From the NCBI RefSeq assembly GCF_011297335.1, contig NZ_JAAOTJ010000020.1:1-64000 (forward strand): a stretch of DNA of 64,000 nt, given 5' to 3'. The notes under the pieces are model-generated. The model made no database searches. It was given only the letters and a program-made list of their open reading frames with translations, and was not told the origin of the DNA. Source of the DNA: Catellatospora methionotrophica (GTDB lineage: Bacteria > Actinomycetota > Actinomycetes > Mycobacteriales > Micromonosporaceae). Below are positions 54,092-62,538 of this stretch, piece by piece. The translations under genes were made by a program, and so were the position numbers. Positions within the stretch are counted from its first letter, which is position 1. Every line of letters begins with the position of its first letter.

Positions 54092-54269
54092 AGCACGAAG
54101 CTTACCCCATGTGCTCGTATCGATCCAGACCGCTGTATCCGAAAATCGGACACGGGGGCGGAGAGCGCCGCACCTGGGAGCGTGGCTGTGGTGATGGACT
54201 CATGGCAGCCGTCACGTCGATACGTTTACTGTGGGCGCTCGGAACGGACACGACGAGGGGAGGCGGCCG

Positions 54270-54932
54270 GTGCCCGCAGCGCAGGATCTGCCCGCCGAAC
54301 CCATGCACGCCACCCGGACGCTGTCCGACAACGTGTACCGGTGGCTGCGCGACCAGATCGTGCTCGGCAAGATCGGCCCCAACGAGCCGCTGGTCGAGGC
54401 GGTGATCGCGGAGAAGCTCCAGGTCAGCCGTACGCCCATCCGGGAGAGCCTGCAGCGGCTGGCCGCCGACGGCCTGATCGTGTCGCACCGCCGCCGCTGG
54501 ATCGTGCGCCAGCACGACCGCGACGAGATCGTGGCCATCTACGAGGTACGCATGGCGCTGGAGTCGTTCGCCGCCCGCTTCGCCTGCCAGCGCGCCACCG
54601 ACGCCGAACTCGCCGCGATCGCCGCCCACTGCGACAGCTGGTCCACCGGTGGGCCGCCGGACGCGTTCGTGGTCTTCAACGACCGCTTCCACCACCTGAT
54701 CGTCGAGGCCGCCCACAACCCCCGCCTGGCCCGCGTCATCGAGCAGAACCACCTGTACTCCTTCAACGAGCAGGTCGCCGCCCAGTACCGTCCCGACGAG
54801 ATCACCGCCTCCCAGTCCGAGCACCAGGACCTCGTCACCGCGCTGCGCGCCCGCGACGCCGACCGCGCCGCCGACCTCTCCCGCCGTCACGCCGAGGAAG
54901 CGCTCGGTCTGATCCTGACCCGCCTCTTCTGA
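54270..54932 (+). CDS. GntR family transcriptional regulator (FCD-type)
   Basis: The 220-residue regulator has an N-terminal winged helix (about 15-80, with LQVSRTPIRESLQRLAADGL) and an FCD ligand domain with metal-type residues in DRFHHLIVEAAHN and SEHQDLVTAL. The GTG at 54270 follows GGGAGG; a longer frame from 54231 is open but lacks a site. It is divergent from the DAHP synthase attenuator and followed by an MBL hydrolase. The effector is unknown, probably a small organic acid. Confidence 0.92.
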   Translation: MPAAQDLPAEPMHATRTLSDNVYRWLRDQIVLGKIGPNEPLVEAVIAEKLQVSRTPIRESLQRLAADGLIVSHRRRWIVRQHDRDEIVAIYEVRMALESFAARFACQRATDAELAAIAAHCDSWSTGGPPDAFVVFNDRFHHLIVEAAHNPRLARVIEQNHLYSFNEQVAAQYRPDEITASQSEHQDLVTALRARDADRAADLSRRHAEEALGLILTRLF

Positions 54933-54959
54933 CCCCCGTTCCGGGGTTAGGGTGCGAGG

Positions 54960-55613
54960 GTGGTCTACACCGGAGAAGTGAGCCGCGGCGCGGCAGCCGA
55001 GGTCCGTGAACTCGACGAACTGGTCATCAGCAAGGTGTCCGTCGGTCCGCACGACAACAACGCCTACCTGCTGCGCTGCCGGAGCACCGGCGAGCAGCTG
55101 CTGATCGACGCCGCCAACGACGCGGACACCCTGCTGGCGCTCATCGGCGACGGGGGCCTGGCCACCGTCGTGACCACGCACCGGCACGGCGACCACTGGC
55201 AGGCGCTTGCCGAGGTCGTCGAGCGGACCGGGGCCGTCGCGTTCGCGCACCCCGACGACGCCGAGGAACTGCCGGTCAAGGCGCAGACCGTCGCGGAAGG
55301 ACAGACGGTCCGGGTCGGTCAGGCCGAGCTGGAGGTAATCCACCTGGTCGGGCACACCCCGGGCTCGATCGCGCTGCTGTATCGCGACCCGCACGGCCAC
55401 CCGCACCTGTTCACCGGGGACTCGCTGTTCCCGGGCGGGGTCGGCAACACCTGGGGCGACCCGCAGGCGTTCGCGTCCCTGCTGCACGACGTCGAGACGA
55501 AGCTGTTCGCCCGGCTGCCGGACGAGACGTGGTTCTACCCCGGCCACGGCAAGGACAGCACCCTGGGCCGCGAGCGCCCCTCCGTGCCGGAGTGGCACGC
55601 CCGCGGCTGGTGA
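54960..55613 (+). CDS. MBL fold metallo-hydrolase (glyoxalase II-like)
   Basis: This 217-residue enzyme has the dinuclear zinc motif HRHGDHW, HLVGHTPGS, a bridging Asp in FTGDSLFPGG and a final His in YPGHGKDS. This is the glyoxalase II-like subgroup; hydrolysis of a thioester or similar substrate is expected. A TAGGGT hexamer at 54948-54953 lies 6 bases before the GTG, so the mRNA is probably leaderless. The spacing to the GntR gene (27 bases) still allows read-through. Confidence 0.93.
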   Translation: MVYTGEVSRGAAAEVRELDELVISKVSVGPHDNNAYLLRCRSTGEQLLIDAANDADTLLALIGDGGLATVVTTHRHGDHWQALAEVVERTGAVAFAHPDDAEELPVKAQTVAEGQTVRVGQAELEVIHLVGHTPGSIALLYRDPHGHPHLFTGDSLFPGGVGNTWGDPQAFASLLHDVETKLFARLPDETWFYPGHGKDSTLGRERPSVPEWHARGW

Positions 55614-55634
55614 GGTCGTGCCCCGGGGCCAGCG

Positions 55635-55859
55635 TCAGGACGTTTCCACGCGAGCGAGGCGCAGCGCCGTCTGCACCACGGCGGCGCTGCATCCCAGCTG
55701 CTCGGCGATGCGCCGGATCGACATACCCGCTTGGTGGGCTGCCATGATCGCGCCTCGCCGGGCCCTGGCGTGCTCAAGCATCGAAATCCTGGCCTCCTCG
55801 GCGAGGTCGGCATGCCGCCGCGCGGCGACCAGCGCATCGGTCGCCCGATCGCCGGTCAT
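55635..55859 (-). CDS. Small helix-turn-helix protein
   Basis: The 74-residue protein has an N-terminal helix (MTGDRATDALVAARRHADL) and a C-terminal helix-turn-helix of the type MSIRRIAEQLGCSAAVVQ, resembling a resolvase or sigma-like recognition domain. It is the last gene of a three-gene minus-strand unit and overlaps the nucleotidyltransferase-like gene by 4 bases. A DNA-binding repressor or antitoxin role is inferred from size and context only. Confidence 0.75.
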   Translation of the reverse strand: MTGDRATDALVAARRHADLAEEARISMLEHARARRGAIMAAHQAGMSIRRIAEQLGCSAAVVQTALRLARVETS

Positions 55860-56407
55860 CGGCCGGGTTCCCCGGCATCGGCCTCACGCAGCGCCTCGAC
55901 GATCTCGCCGAGCAGGAACTGCGTCTTAGGTTCGACGGGCCGTCCCAGATAGACGCTCTCGACCAGGTCCAGTCCTTCTTCGACCGTGGTGAATCCCAGC
56001 TGACGGTACAGAAACATGATGTCGTCAGCGTCGTTCTCGACGCGGGCCGAGAAGAGTTTCATCGCGAGCAGATAGCGCGCGGATGCCACATCCACGTTCA
56101 GCGAAGCACTGGCGTAGAAACGTAAGGACTCAGGGTCGGGTCCGGGCAGGAAACCCTTCACCGCGTCGTTGAGCCAGTCGGCGACCAGGCCTCTGCGCTC
56201 GGCGACGGCAGCGGCGGCCTCCCGGACGACGTCGGTGGGCAGGAAGACCGCGTCGAGATCCCTTGTCGACCGAGCCTCGTCATAGGCGACGGCGATGGCC
56301 GCACCACCTACCAGGAACAGATCAGCACGCGCGCCACGGGAAGCCAGTTCAGCGCTGAGATCGTCGAGCAGCGCACGGATGTCGGCGCGCCCGAGCCCGA
56401 CACTCAC
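55856..56407 (-). CDS. Nucleotidyltransferase-fold protein (DUF6036/AbiEii-like)
   Basis: The 183-residue protein has a polymerase-beta-type nucleotidyltransferase signature. LVGGAAIAVAYDEARSTRDLDAVF supplies the Gly-Gly and, about 14 residues later, the Asp-x-Asp pair. The rest, with SARYLLAMKLFSAR and a helical end, resembles the DUF6036 group. Such proteins occur as toxins or antitoxin partners (AbiEii, MenT families). The GTG at 56407 overlaps the upstream stop by 4 bases, and its own stop overlaps the HTH gene by 4. Enzyme activity and target are unknown. Confidence 0.8.
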   Translation of the reverse strand: MSVGLGRADIRALLDDLSAELASRGARADLFLVGGAAIAVAYDEARSTRDLDAVFLPTDVVREAAAAVAERRGLVADWLNDAVKGFLPGPDPESLRFYASASLNVDVASARYLLAMKLFSARVENDADDIMFLYRQLGFTTVEEGLDLVESVYLGRPVEPKTQFLLGEIVEALREADAGEPGR

Positions 56408-56823
56408 GCTCGCTCCAGGGCGCCGAGGGTGATGAACACGCCCCGACGCCGAAACGACGAGGGGGACTCGACCAGCGCGCGTGGCCGCAGGCCCTGAAGA
56501 TCGGTGACGAACCACCAGGGCAGCGCCTCCCGTAGCGGATCGCGGGCCCAGGACGGAACCGGCCAGCCGTCTCGGCGTCCCAGGTGCTCTGCCATGGCCG
56601 CGAAGGCGGCGTCGACCCGTACGTCACCAGTGGGCGAGGGGCATTCCTGCCACATACGCGCGGCCGCATCGCGGCCACTGTTCCGAAGTGCGCTCATGTA
56701 GTCGTCAAGCATCTGGGTCAGCGCAAACCGCCACACCCGGCTCAGCCGTTCGCCAGACAGCAGCATCCGGGCAGCGGTCGCGGCTGCGTCATCGACCGTA
56801 CGAAACGACGTCACGGAAGCCAT
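56404..56823 (-). CDS. Hypothetical protein, first gene of the nucleotidyltransferase unit
   Basis: The 139-residue, mainly helical protein shows no motif that I recognise. It is rich in Arg, Trp and Ala (FALTQMLDDYMSAL, PWWFVTDLQGL). It is the first of three genes whose starts and stops overlap by 4 bases, which ties it to the nucleotidyltransferase-like protein. A TACCAT hexamer at 56830-56835 lies 6 bases before the ATG, so the operon mRNA is probably leaderless. A CCGTA/TACGG inverted repeat spans that hexamer (56826-56846) and could be an operator. Confidence 0.72.
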   Translation of the reverse strand: MASVTSFRTVDDAAATAARMLLSGERLSRVWRFALTQMLDDYMSALRNSGRDAAARMWQECPSPTGDVRVDAAFAAMAEHLGRRDGWPVPSWARDPLREALPWWFVTDLQGLRPRALVESPSSFRRRGVFITLGALERA

Positions 56824-56986
56824 GTCCGTATGGTACCCCCGTACGGCTCCGCAGGCCTGGCCGAGCAGACGGCCTGGATCAGCCGACTGCCGCTCGTGAT
56901 CGCAACCGCCGCCGGGGTCACCGCCCCCATGGCAACGGCGGACGTGGCAGGCTGAACGCCGTTTGCGTAGTGATCAGGAGTGACAT

Positions 56987-57559
56987 ATGCGGCGTCTTGT
57001 AGTCTCAGCGGTCCTCGGTGTGGCCGTCCTGGCCACCGCGGCCTGCGGCGGCAACCCGACGAGGAACGACGCGGCACCCTCGCCGGGAGCCGTCGTGACC
57101 TCGGCGGGAACCGTGCCGGGCGCGACGGCTCCCGCCTCGGCGGCCCCGTCAGGCCAGGCCGCCGCCCCTTCGGGTGCGGCCGCCCGGTTGCCCGCCTCCG
57201 ATCAGGCGATCTGCTCCGGCCGCGCGGAGGCCTACGCCGCGATCACCACCCACGACCTGCGGTACCTCGGGCTGGTCGACGGCCGCTACCAGGGTGGGGA
57301 GCCCGCCAAGCGCGACGAGCTGGCCAAGCTGAAGCAGGCGCTCGGGGACTACCGCGACCACCTCGCCCGGCGGGTGGGCGCCGCCGTCGACAAGCAGCTC
57401 GCCGGGGCGATGCGGGCCGACATCGTCTACGTCAACAAGCGGCTCACCGAGCTGAAGGCGGCGGGGACCGACTACGACGGCAAGGTGTTCCGGGTGGCGG
57501 ACGCGATCAACAAGGGCATGGCCAGGGACCAGCGCGTACCCGGGGTGTGCGGGCGCTGA
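56987..57559 (+). CDS. Putative lipoprotein
   Basis: The 190-residue protein has a signal peptide ending in the lipobox LATAAC, an Ala/Pro/Ser-rich disordered linker (about 25-68) and a helical domain (about 72-185). The domain has two cysteines, near its beginning (AICSGR) and end (GVCGR), which could form a disulfide. It matches no family that I recognise. ATG at 56987 follows AGGAG. It is not obviously part of an operon; the ECF sigma gene that follows is convergent. Confidence 0.82.
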   Translation: MRRLVVSAVLGVAVLATAACGGNPTRNDAAPSPGAVVTSAGTVPGATAPASAAPSGQAAAPSGAAARLPASDQAICSGRAEAYAAITTHDLRYLGLVDGRYQGGEPAKRDELAKLKQALGDYRDHLARRVGAAVDKQLAGAMRADIVYVNKRLTELKAAGTDYDGKVFRVADAINKGMARDQRVPGVCGR

Positions 57560-57634
57560 CCCGGCGGCCCGCAGACGTCGATCTTGGTTGGGAGCAGGTT
57601 CGCCAAGCTCTGCAACGCGCCAGGCCAGTGAGGT

Positions 57635-58840
57635 TCACCGGCGCAGTGTGCTGCGGCGTTCCCGCAGGAAGGCACGCTCGGCCTCGTTACCGGCGGCGGT
57701 GATCGCCGCCCGGTAGGCCTCGTCGGCCTCGGCGACCCGGCCCAGGCGGCGCAGCAGGTCGGCGCGGACCGCGTGGTACACGTGGTGGCCGTCCAGGTCC
57801 AGCCGGTCCAGCAGGGCCAACGCGGCGGCGGGGCCGTCCACTTCGGCCACCGCCACCGCGCGGTGCAGCGCCACGACCGGGGTGGGCGTCAGCGCGAGCA
57901 GGCGGTCGTACAGGGCCAGCACGCGCGGCCAGTCGGTGGCCGCGGCGTCGGGTGCGGCGGCGTGTACGGCGCTGATCGCGGCCTGCAGCTGGTACGGCCC
58001 GAGCTGCCGCCGCCGCAGGCACCGGCCGACCAGGGTCAGCCCCTCGGCGATCAGGGCCTGGTCCCAGCGGCCGCGATCCTGCTCGGGCAGGGGCACGAGC
58101 TGCCCGGTGGCGGTGGTGCGCGCGGCCCGGCGGGACTCGGTGAGCAGCATCAGGGCGAGCAGGCCCAGCGCTTCCGGCTCGTCGGGCATCAGCTCGGCGA
58201 GCAGCCGTCCCAGCCGGATCGCCTCCGTGCACAGGTCCGCGCGCACCAGCGCGTTCCCGGAGCTGGCCGTGTAGCCCTCGTTGAAGACGAGGTAGATCAC
58301 GGCGAGCACGGACCGCAGGCGCGCGGGCAGGTCGGCGTCGCGGGGGACCCGATACGGGATGCCCGCGCCCTTGATCTTGTTCTTGGCGCGGACCAGCCGT
58401 TGTGCCATGGTCGCCTCGGGGACCAGGAACGCGTGCGCGATCTCGGTGGTGGTGAGGCCGCCGAGCAGGCGCAGGGTCAGCGCCACCTGGGCGGTGACCG
58501 CGAGCGCGGGATGGCAGCAGGTGAAGATCAGGCGGAGCCGGTCGTCGGGCACGGGACCCTCCTCGGCGGGTGGCTCCGCCGCGAGCAGCAGGGCGGCCTG
58601 CGCGTGCCGGTCGTCACGGCCGGCCTCGCGGCGCAGCCGGTCCACGGCCCGGTTGCGGGCCGTGGTGATGATCCAGCCGGCCGGGCTGGGCGGCACGCCG
58701 TCGTCCGGCCAGCGCCGCACCGCCTCGGCGAACGCGTCCTGCACCGCCTCCTCGGCGAGGTCGATGTCGCCGAAGGCGCGCACCAGGACGGCGACCGCGC
58801 GGCCGTACTCCGCCCGGAAGACGCCGCCGACGTCGGCCAC
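57635..58840 (-). CDS. ECF42-type RNA polymerase sigma factor with C-terminal TPR-like extension
   Basis: The 401-residue protein has sigma region 2 (about 5-70, with [22 protein letters not shown] and [10 protein letters not shown]) and region 4 (about 105-165). A C-terminal domain of about 200 residues (DUF6596 plus TPR-like helices) includes [13 protein letters not shown]. This layout defines the ECF42 group, which is known to be paired with DGPF/YciI proteins instead of a classical anti-sigma factor. Here that partner is encoded immediately upstream, with a one-base gap. The start is GTG at 58840. Confidence 0.94.
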   Translation of the reverse strand: MADVGGVFRAEYGRAVAVLVRAFGDIDLAEEAVQDAFAEAVRRWPDDGVPPSPAGWIITTARNRAVDRLRREAGRDDRHAQAALLLAAEPPAEEGPVPDDRLRLIFTCCHPALAVTAQVALTLRLLGGLTTTEIAHAFLVPEATMAQRLVRAKNKIKGAGIPYRVPRDADLPARLRSVLAVIYLVFNEGYTASSGNALVRADLCTEAIRLGRLLAELMPDEPEALGLLALMLLTESRRAARTTATGQLVPLPEQDRGRWDQALIAEGLTLVGRCLRRRQLGPYQLQAAISAVHAAAPDAAATDWPRVLALYDRLLALTPTPVVALHRAVAVAEVDGPAAALALLDRLDLDGHHVYHAVRADLLRRLGRVAEADEAYRAAITAAGNEAERAFLRERRSTLRR

Positions 58841-58841
58841 C

Positions 58842-59189
58842 TCAGGCCTCGGCGTGCAGGGGGCGCACCTCGATCGGCAGGGTGACCGCGCGGGCCGCCT
58901 TGGCCGCCCACTCCAGCGCCGCGTCGAGATCCGGCACCTTGATGATCCAGAAGCCGCCGACGTGCTCCTTGCCTTCCAGATACGGGCCGTCGGTGAGCAG
59001 GACGTCGTCGCCCTTGGCGCGTACGACGGTGGCCGTCTCGGGTGGCAGCAGGCCGTTGCGCAGGACGGTCACCCCGGCCGCGTCGAGTTCGGCGTTCAGC
59101 GCGTCCAGGGCCCGCATCACCGGGTCCAGGACCTCGGGCGGCGGTGGCCCGCCAGCGGGCTGGTAGATGCTGAGCAGGTACTGCTTCAT
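58842..59189 (-). CDS. YciI/DGPF domain protein (ECF42 partner)
   Basis: The 115-residue protein of the YCII fold carries the DGPF-type signature [20 protein letters not shown] in its middle. The family is linked to ECF42 sigma factors by conserved neighbourhood. Its biochemical role is not settled. ATG at 59189 follows GGAG. It is the first gene of the pair and diverges from the reductase-like gene at 59399. Confidence 0.93.
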   Translation of the reverse strand: MKQYLLSIYQPAGGPPPPEVLDPVMRALDALNAELDAAGVTVLRNGLLPPETATVVRAKGDDVLLTDGPYLEGKEHVGGFWIIKVPDLDAALEWAAKAARAVTLPIEVRPLHAEA

Positions 59190-59398
59190 GCCGGTTCTCC
59201 CATGGTCGAGGATCACTCTCACCCTCTATACGAACACCCGCCCCCGAAATCGACAGTGCGTCCGTGCGATCTGCCGCCCGCCACGTCACCGCCGACCTGA
59301 CGTTCCTGGAGGACGTGGGGGCCGCACTGCTCACCTGAGGCGGACCGCGCCGTGACAGCATGGACACGCATTCATGCCGCTCGACGGAGAGGACCGCG

Positions 59399-59971
59399 AT
59401 GGCCCGGGTGATCGCGCACGTGACGATGTCGCTCGACGGCTTCATGGCCGGTCCCGACGTGGGCACGGCGTTTCCGATGGGCCGGGGCGGGGAGAGCCTG
59501 CACCAGTGGATCTTCGACGGGTCGAGCGAGGTGGACGCCGCAGCCGTGCGGCAGCAGTTCGCGCTCACCGGCGCGGTCCTGCTCGGGCGGCGTACGTTCG
59601 ACGTCGGGGTGGACGTCTGGGGCGACACGCCGTACCCGGTGCCCTGCTTCGTGCTGACGCACCGGCCGGAGCCGGTCCGGACCGCGCGCAGCGGCACCTT
59701 CACCTTCGTGCACACCGGCCTGTCCGACGCGGTGGAGCAGGCGATCGCGGCGGCGGGCGAGCGGGCGGTGACGCTGATGGGCGCGGAGGTCGTGCAGCAG
59801 GTGCTGCGGGCGGGCCTGCTCGACGAGATCCACCTGCAGCTGGCGCCGGTGCTGCTGGGCGGCGGGCGGCGGCTGTTCGAGCACCTGGGGACCGGCCACA
59901 TCGCACTCGAACAGCTCGCGTCCGAGAAGTCGCCGCACGTCACGCACCTGCGCTACCGAGTCGTGAAATAG
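59399..59971 (+). CDS. Dihydrofolate reductase family protein (RibD C-terminal type)
   Basis: This 190-residue protein has the fold and the motifs MSLDGFMAGPD, GAVLLGRRTFD and GGGRRLFEHLG of RibD_C/DHFR-like reductases, which use NADPH. Substrates of stand-alone members are unknown. ATG at 59399 follows GGAGAGG. It diverges from the DGPF-ECF42 pair, an association seen for several ECF42 loci, so a regulatory link is possible. Confidence 0.9.
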   Translation: MARVIAHVTMSLDGFMAGPDVGTAFPMGRGGESLHQWIFDGSSEVDAAAVRQQFALTGAVLLGRRTFDVGVDVWGDTPYPVPCFVLTHRPEPVRTARSGTFTFVHTGLSDAVEQAIAAAGERAVTLMGAEVVQQVLRAGLLDEIHLQLAPVLLGGGRRLFEHLGTGHIALEQLASEKSPHVTHLRYRVVK

Positions 59972-60020
59972 CAACGCCCGTCACTGGCCCCGGCGCGGCG
60001 CAGCGGCTACCTTCGGTCGC

Positions 60021-60293
60021 ATGTCTGCCGGTGAGGTCGTGCTCTGGGTGCTGCTCGGCCTGGCCGCGCTGGCGGTCCTGGCATTCACCGGCATCGTGGC
60101 GAAGTTCGTGTTCAAGGCCGCCCTGTCGTATTCCCGGCGCAAGCCCGTGCAGGCGGCCGGGTTCTTCGCCGTCCCGGGCGGGCTGGCCACCTTCGTGGCG
60201 ACCTTCTTCGGGGCGGACCTGCCGCTGGCGATGGGCATCGGTTTGGTCACCGGCCTGGCGGTATTCCTGCTCGTCGCGATGGAGCTGGGTTAG
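60021..60293 (+). CDS. Small membrane protein
   Basis: The 90-residue protein has three hydrophobic helices (about 5-27, 43-64 and 68-87) separated by a basic YSRRKPVQ turn. I do not recognise the family. A TACCTT hexamer at 60008-60013 lies 7 bases before the ATG, so it is probably leaderless. Confidence 0.75.
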   Translation: MSAGEVVLWVLLGLAALAVLAFTGIVAKFVFKAALSYSRRKPVQAAGFFAVPGGLATFVATFFGADLPLAMGIGLVTGLAVFLLVAMELG

Positions 60294-60506
60294 CCAGGAC
60301 ACACCGGCCCGGACCCGGCACACCGGCCCGAAGGTGATCTGACGTGTATGGTGGAGAGACAGTTTCTTGTTTGTGGTTGCTTCACCTGCCTGGTTTCAGT
60401 ACACCGGGATCGGTTCTCCTTTCGGATCGCCGCTGGTCTACCGCTGCTCGAGACGGCCCATCCGGGCCTCGCAGCTGAGCGTGGCCCCATCCGTTAGGAG
60501 AACAAC

Positions 60507-60710
60507 ATGGCTTCTGGTGTCGTGAAGTGGTTCAATGCCGACAAGGGCTTCGGCTTCATCACCGTCGACGGCGGTGGCGCTGACGTCTTCGTCCACCACT
60601 CGGTCATCCAGCTCGACGGCTTCCGTGAGCTGCGCGAGAACGAGCGCGTCGAGTTCGAGATCGTGCAGGGCCCGAAGGGCCCGCAGGCCGAGGCCGTACG
60701 CCTCGTCTGA
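60507..60710 (+). CDS. cspA: Cold shock protein (CspA family)
   Basis: The 67-residue nucleic acid chaperone is a complete cold-shock domain with RNP1 (KGFGFI) and RNP2 (VFVHHS). It binds single-stranded RNA and DNA and relieves structure. ATG at 60507 follows AGGAG. The 213 bases upstream contain no gene and probably form a long 5' leader, as is usual for cold-shock genes. A DEAD-box helicase gene follows after two hairpins. Confidence 0.96.
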   Translation: MASGVVKWFNADKGFGFITVDGGGADVFVHHSVIQLDGFRELRENERVEFEIVQGPKGPQAEAVRLV

Positions 60711-60716
60711 ACTGCC

Positions 60717-60738
60717 CGCCACGCCCCTGAGCGTGGCG
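60717..60738 (+). terminator. Terminator hairpin after cspA
   Basis: An 8-bp stem (60717-60724 with 60731-60738) closes a 6-base loop, 6 bases after the stop. Confidence 0.7.
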
Positions 60739-60753
60739 CGTATGCCTTACTGT

Positions 60754-60784
60754 CCGGTTCCGCGGCGACACGTCGCGGAACCGG
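60754..60784. terminator. Second hairpin between cspA and the helicase gene
   Basis: An 11-bp perfect stem (60754-60764 with 60774-60784, CCGGTTCCGCG arm) closes a 9-base loop. It may be a second terminator of cspA or a structured part of the helicase leader. Confidence 0.5.
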
Positions 60785-60883
60785 TTGCAACACCCCACCA
60801 TTCGGTTCGTTACCTGTTGACTCTCCCCGGGCCTCCCGGGTCGAGAGCCTTCGCGCGGCGTGCCGACAGCGAGAGGCTCCAAT

Positions 60884-62296
60884 TTGACCACCGCAGTACA
60901 CAACTCGTCGGCTCACCCCGTGCGCCGTCGTCCCCGTCGCCGCCCCACGCAGAACGGCCAGCAGGCCGCCGTGAAGGCCACCCCCACCCCGGCGCCCGTG
61001 GCGCCGGAGCCGGAGTTCACCGGCCCGGTGGCGACGAGCTTCACCGAACTGCCGCTCCACCCCTCGCTGGCCGGTGTGCTGGCCAAGCAGGGTCTCACCG
61101 TGCCGTCGCCGATCCAGGCGCGCACCATCGCCGACGCCGTCGCCGGACGTGACGTGCTCGGCCGTGCCCGCACCGGTTCCGGCAAGACGCTCGCTTTCGG
61201 GCTGCCGATGCTGACCCGCCTCGCGGGCCGCCGCGCCCGCTCCCGTCAGCCGCTGGCCCTGGTGCTGGTCCCCACCCGGGAACTGGCAGCCCAGGTCGCC
61301 GCCGCGCTGACCCCGTACGCCGCCGCGCTGAACCTGCGCACCGTCACCGTCGTCGGCGGGCTGTCCCTGGGCCGCCAGGCCGACCAGGTGCGGGCCGGGG
61401 CGGAGATCGTCATCGCCACCCCGGGCCGTCTCAACGACCTGCTGGACCGCGGTGACTGCAAGCTCGACCAGGTCGACATCACGGTGCTCGACGAGGCCGA
61501 CCAGATGGCCGACATGGGCTTCCTGCCCCAGGTCACCTCACTGCTGACGGCCACCGCGCCGGGCGGGCAGCGCATGCTGTTCTCGGCGACCCTCGACGGC
61601 GACGTCGACCGGCTGGTCCGGCGCTTCCTGAGCGACCCGGCCCGGCACTCGGTGGACCCGCCGGCCGGTGCGGTCACCACCATGGAGCACCACCTGCTGC
61701 ACGTCGACGCCGCGGACAAGGACACCGCCACGGCGCACATCGGCGCGCGCGACGGCCGGGTGATCATGTTCGTGAAGACGAAGCACCGCGCGGACCGGGT
61801 CGCCAGGCGGCTGCTGGCCAGCGGCGTCACCGCCGCCGCGCTGCACGGCGGCAAGTCGCAGCCCCAGCGCACCCGCATCCTGGACCAGTTCAAGTCGGGC
61901 CAGGTCAACGCACTGATCGCGACCGACCTCGCGGCGCGGGGCATCCACATCGACGACCTCGACCTGGTCGTGAACTACGACCCGCCGAACGACGCCAAGG
62001 ACTACCTGCACCGCGGTGGCCGCACCGCCCGCGCCGGTCGCACCGGCACGGTCGTCACCCTGGTGGTGGCCGAGGAGCGCCGGGAGACCGCACGGCTGAT
62101 CGCCGCCGCGGGTGTCGCCGCGCGCACCACCGCCGTCCGCCCGCACGACCAGGAGCTGGCCCGGATCACCGGCGCCCGCACCCCGTCGGGCACCCCGGCC
62201 GTCCTCCCGGCCCCGCCTGCCGTGGCGACCCGGACCAGCGAGGGCCAGCCCGCCAGCCGCTCCAGCCGTTCCCGCCGAGGCCGCCGTTCGCGCTGA
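60884..62296 (+). CDS. DEAD/DEAH box RNA helicase
   Basis: The 470-residue ATP-dependent RNA helicase has the Q motif (PSPIQARTI), Walker A (ARTGSGKT), PTRELA, TPGR, DEAD-type DEADQMADMGF and SAT. The C-terminal motifs are FVKTKHRAD, ATDLAARGIH and HRGGRTARAG. An Arg/Ser-rich tail (SRSSRSRRGRRSR) binds RNA. The start is probably TTG at 60884, 7 bases after GAGAGG; GTG at 60860 is the alternative. It follows cspA in the same direction, so cold-related cooperation is likely. Confidence 0.93.
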   Translation: MTTAVHNSSAHPVRRRPRRRPTQNGQQAAVKATPTPAPVAPEPEFTGPVATSFTELPLHPSLAGVLAKQGLTVPSPIQARTIADAVAGRDVLGRARTGSGKTLAFGLPMLTRLAGRRARSRQPLALVLVPTRELAAQVAAALTPYAAALNLRTVTVVGGLSLGRQADQVRAGAEIVIATPGRLNDLLDRGDCKLDQVDITVLDEADQMADMGFLPQVTSLLTATAPGGQRMLFSATLDGDVDRLVRRFLSDPARHSVDPPAGAVTTMEHHLLHVDAADKDTATAHIGARDGRVIMFVKTKHRADRVARRLLASGVTAAALHGGKSQPQRTRILDQFKSGQVNALIATDLAARGIHIDDLDLVVNYDPPNDAKDYLHRGGRTARAGRTGTVVTLVVAEERRETARLIAAAGVAARTTAVRPHDQELARITGARTPSGTPAVLPAPPAVATRTSEGQPASRSSRSRRGRRSR

Positions 62297-62344
62297 CGTC
62301 CGCCCGGCACGCCGAGCGCACTGCGCAAAACCCCGTTTTTAATA

Positions 62345-62403
62345 GACGCTGGCCTATCTCATCGAATTTTCGTGGCTGAAATTCGATGAGATAGGCCAGC
62401 GTC
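62345..62403. repeat. Intergenic hairpin, family C copy 2
   Basis: A perfect 25-bp inverted repeat (62345-62369 with 62379-62403) begins with the same 15 bases as the copy at 31266 (GACGCTGGCCTATCT). The inner stem differs but is still fully paired, which points to selection for structure. It lies about 50 bases after the helicase stop. Confidence 0.84.
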
Positions 62404-62538
62404 GTTACGAAGCGAAGCGAAGCGGGGCGGGGCGGGGCGGGTGGGGCGAAGGTGCGGTCGTTGCGGGTTGTCGTCGGGATGGCGACGTTTCGTGGTCGCG
62501 TTTGGACAGGGCGCATTCGGCTGCTGCACAATGGCCGC

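Noticed and set aside
53815-54153. A 112-codon Trp-containing frame overlapping the start of the DAHP synthase
   Set aside because: It runs through both attenuator hairpins and into the enzyme gene in another frame. The shorter 20-residue leader frame fits an attenuator better, although the Trp codons of this frame were noted.
57569-57610. Short CTTGG...CCAAG inverted repeat between the lipoprotein and ECF42 genes
   Set aside because: The stem is only 5 bp with a 15-base loop, which is not convincing as a terminator or as a member of the hairpin families.
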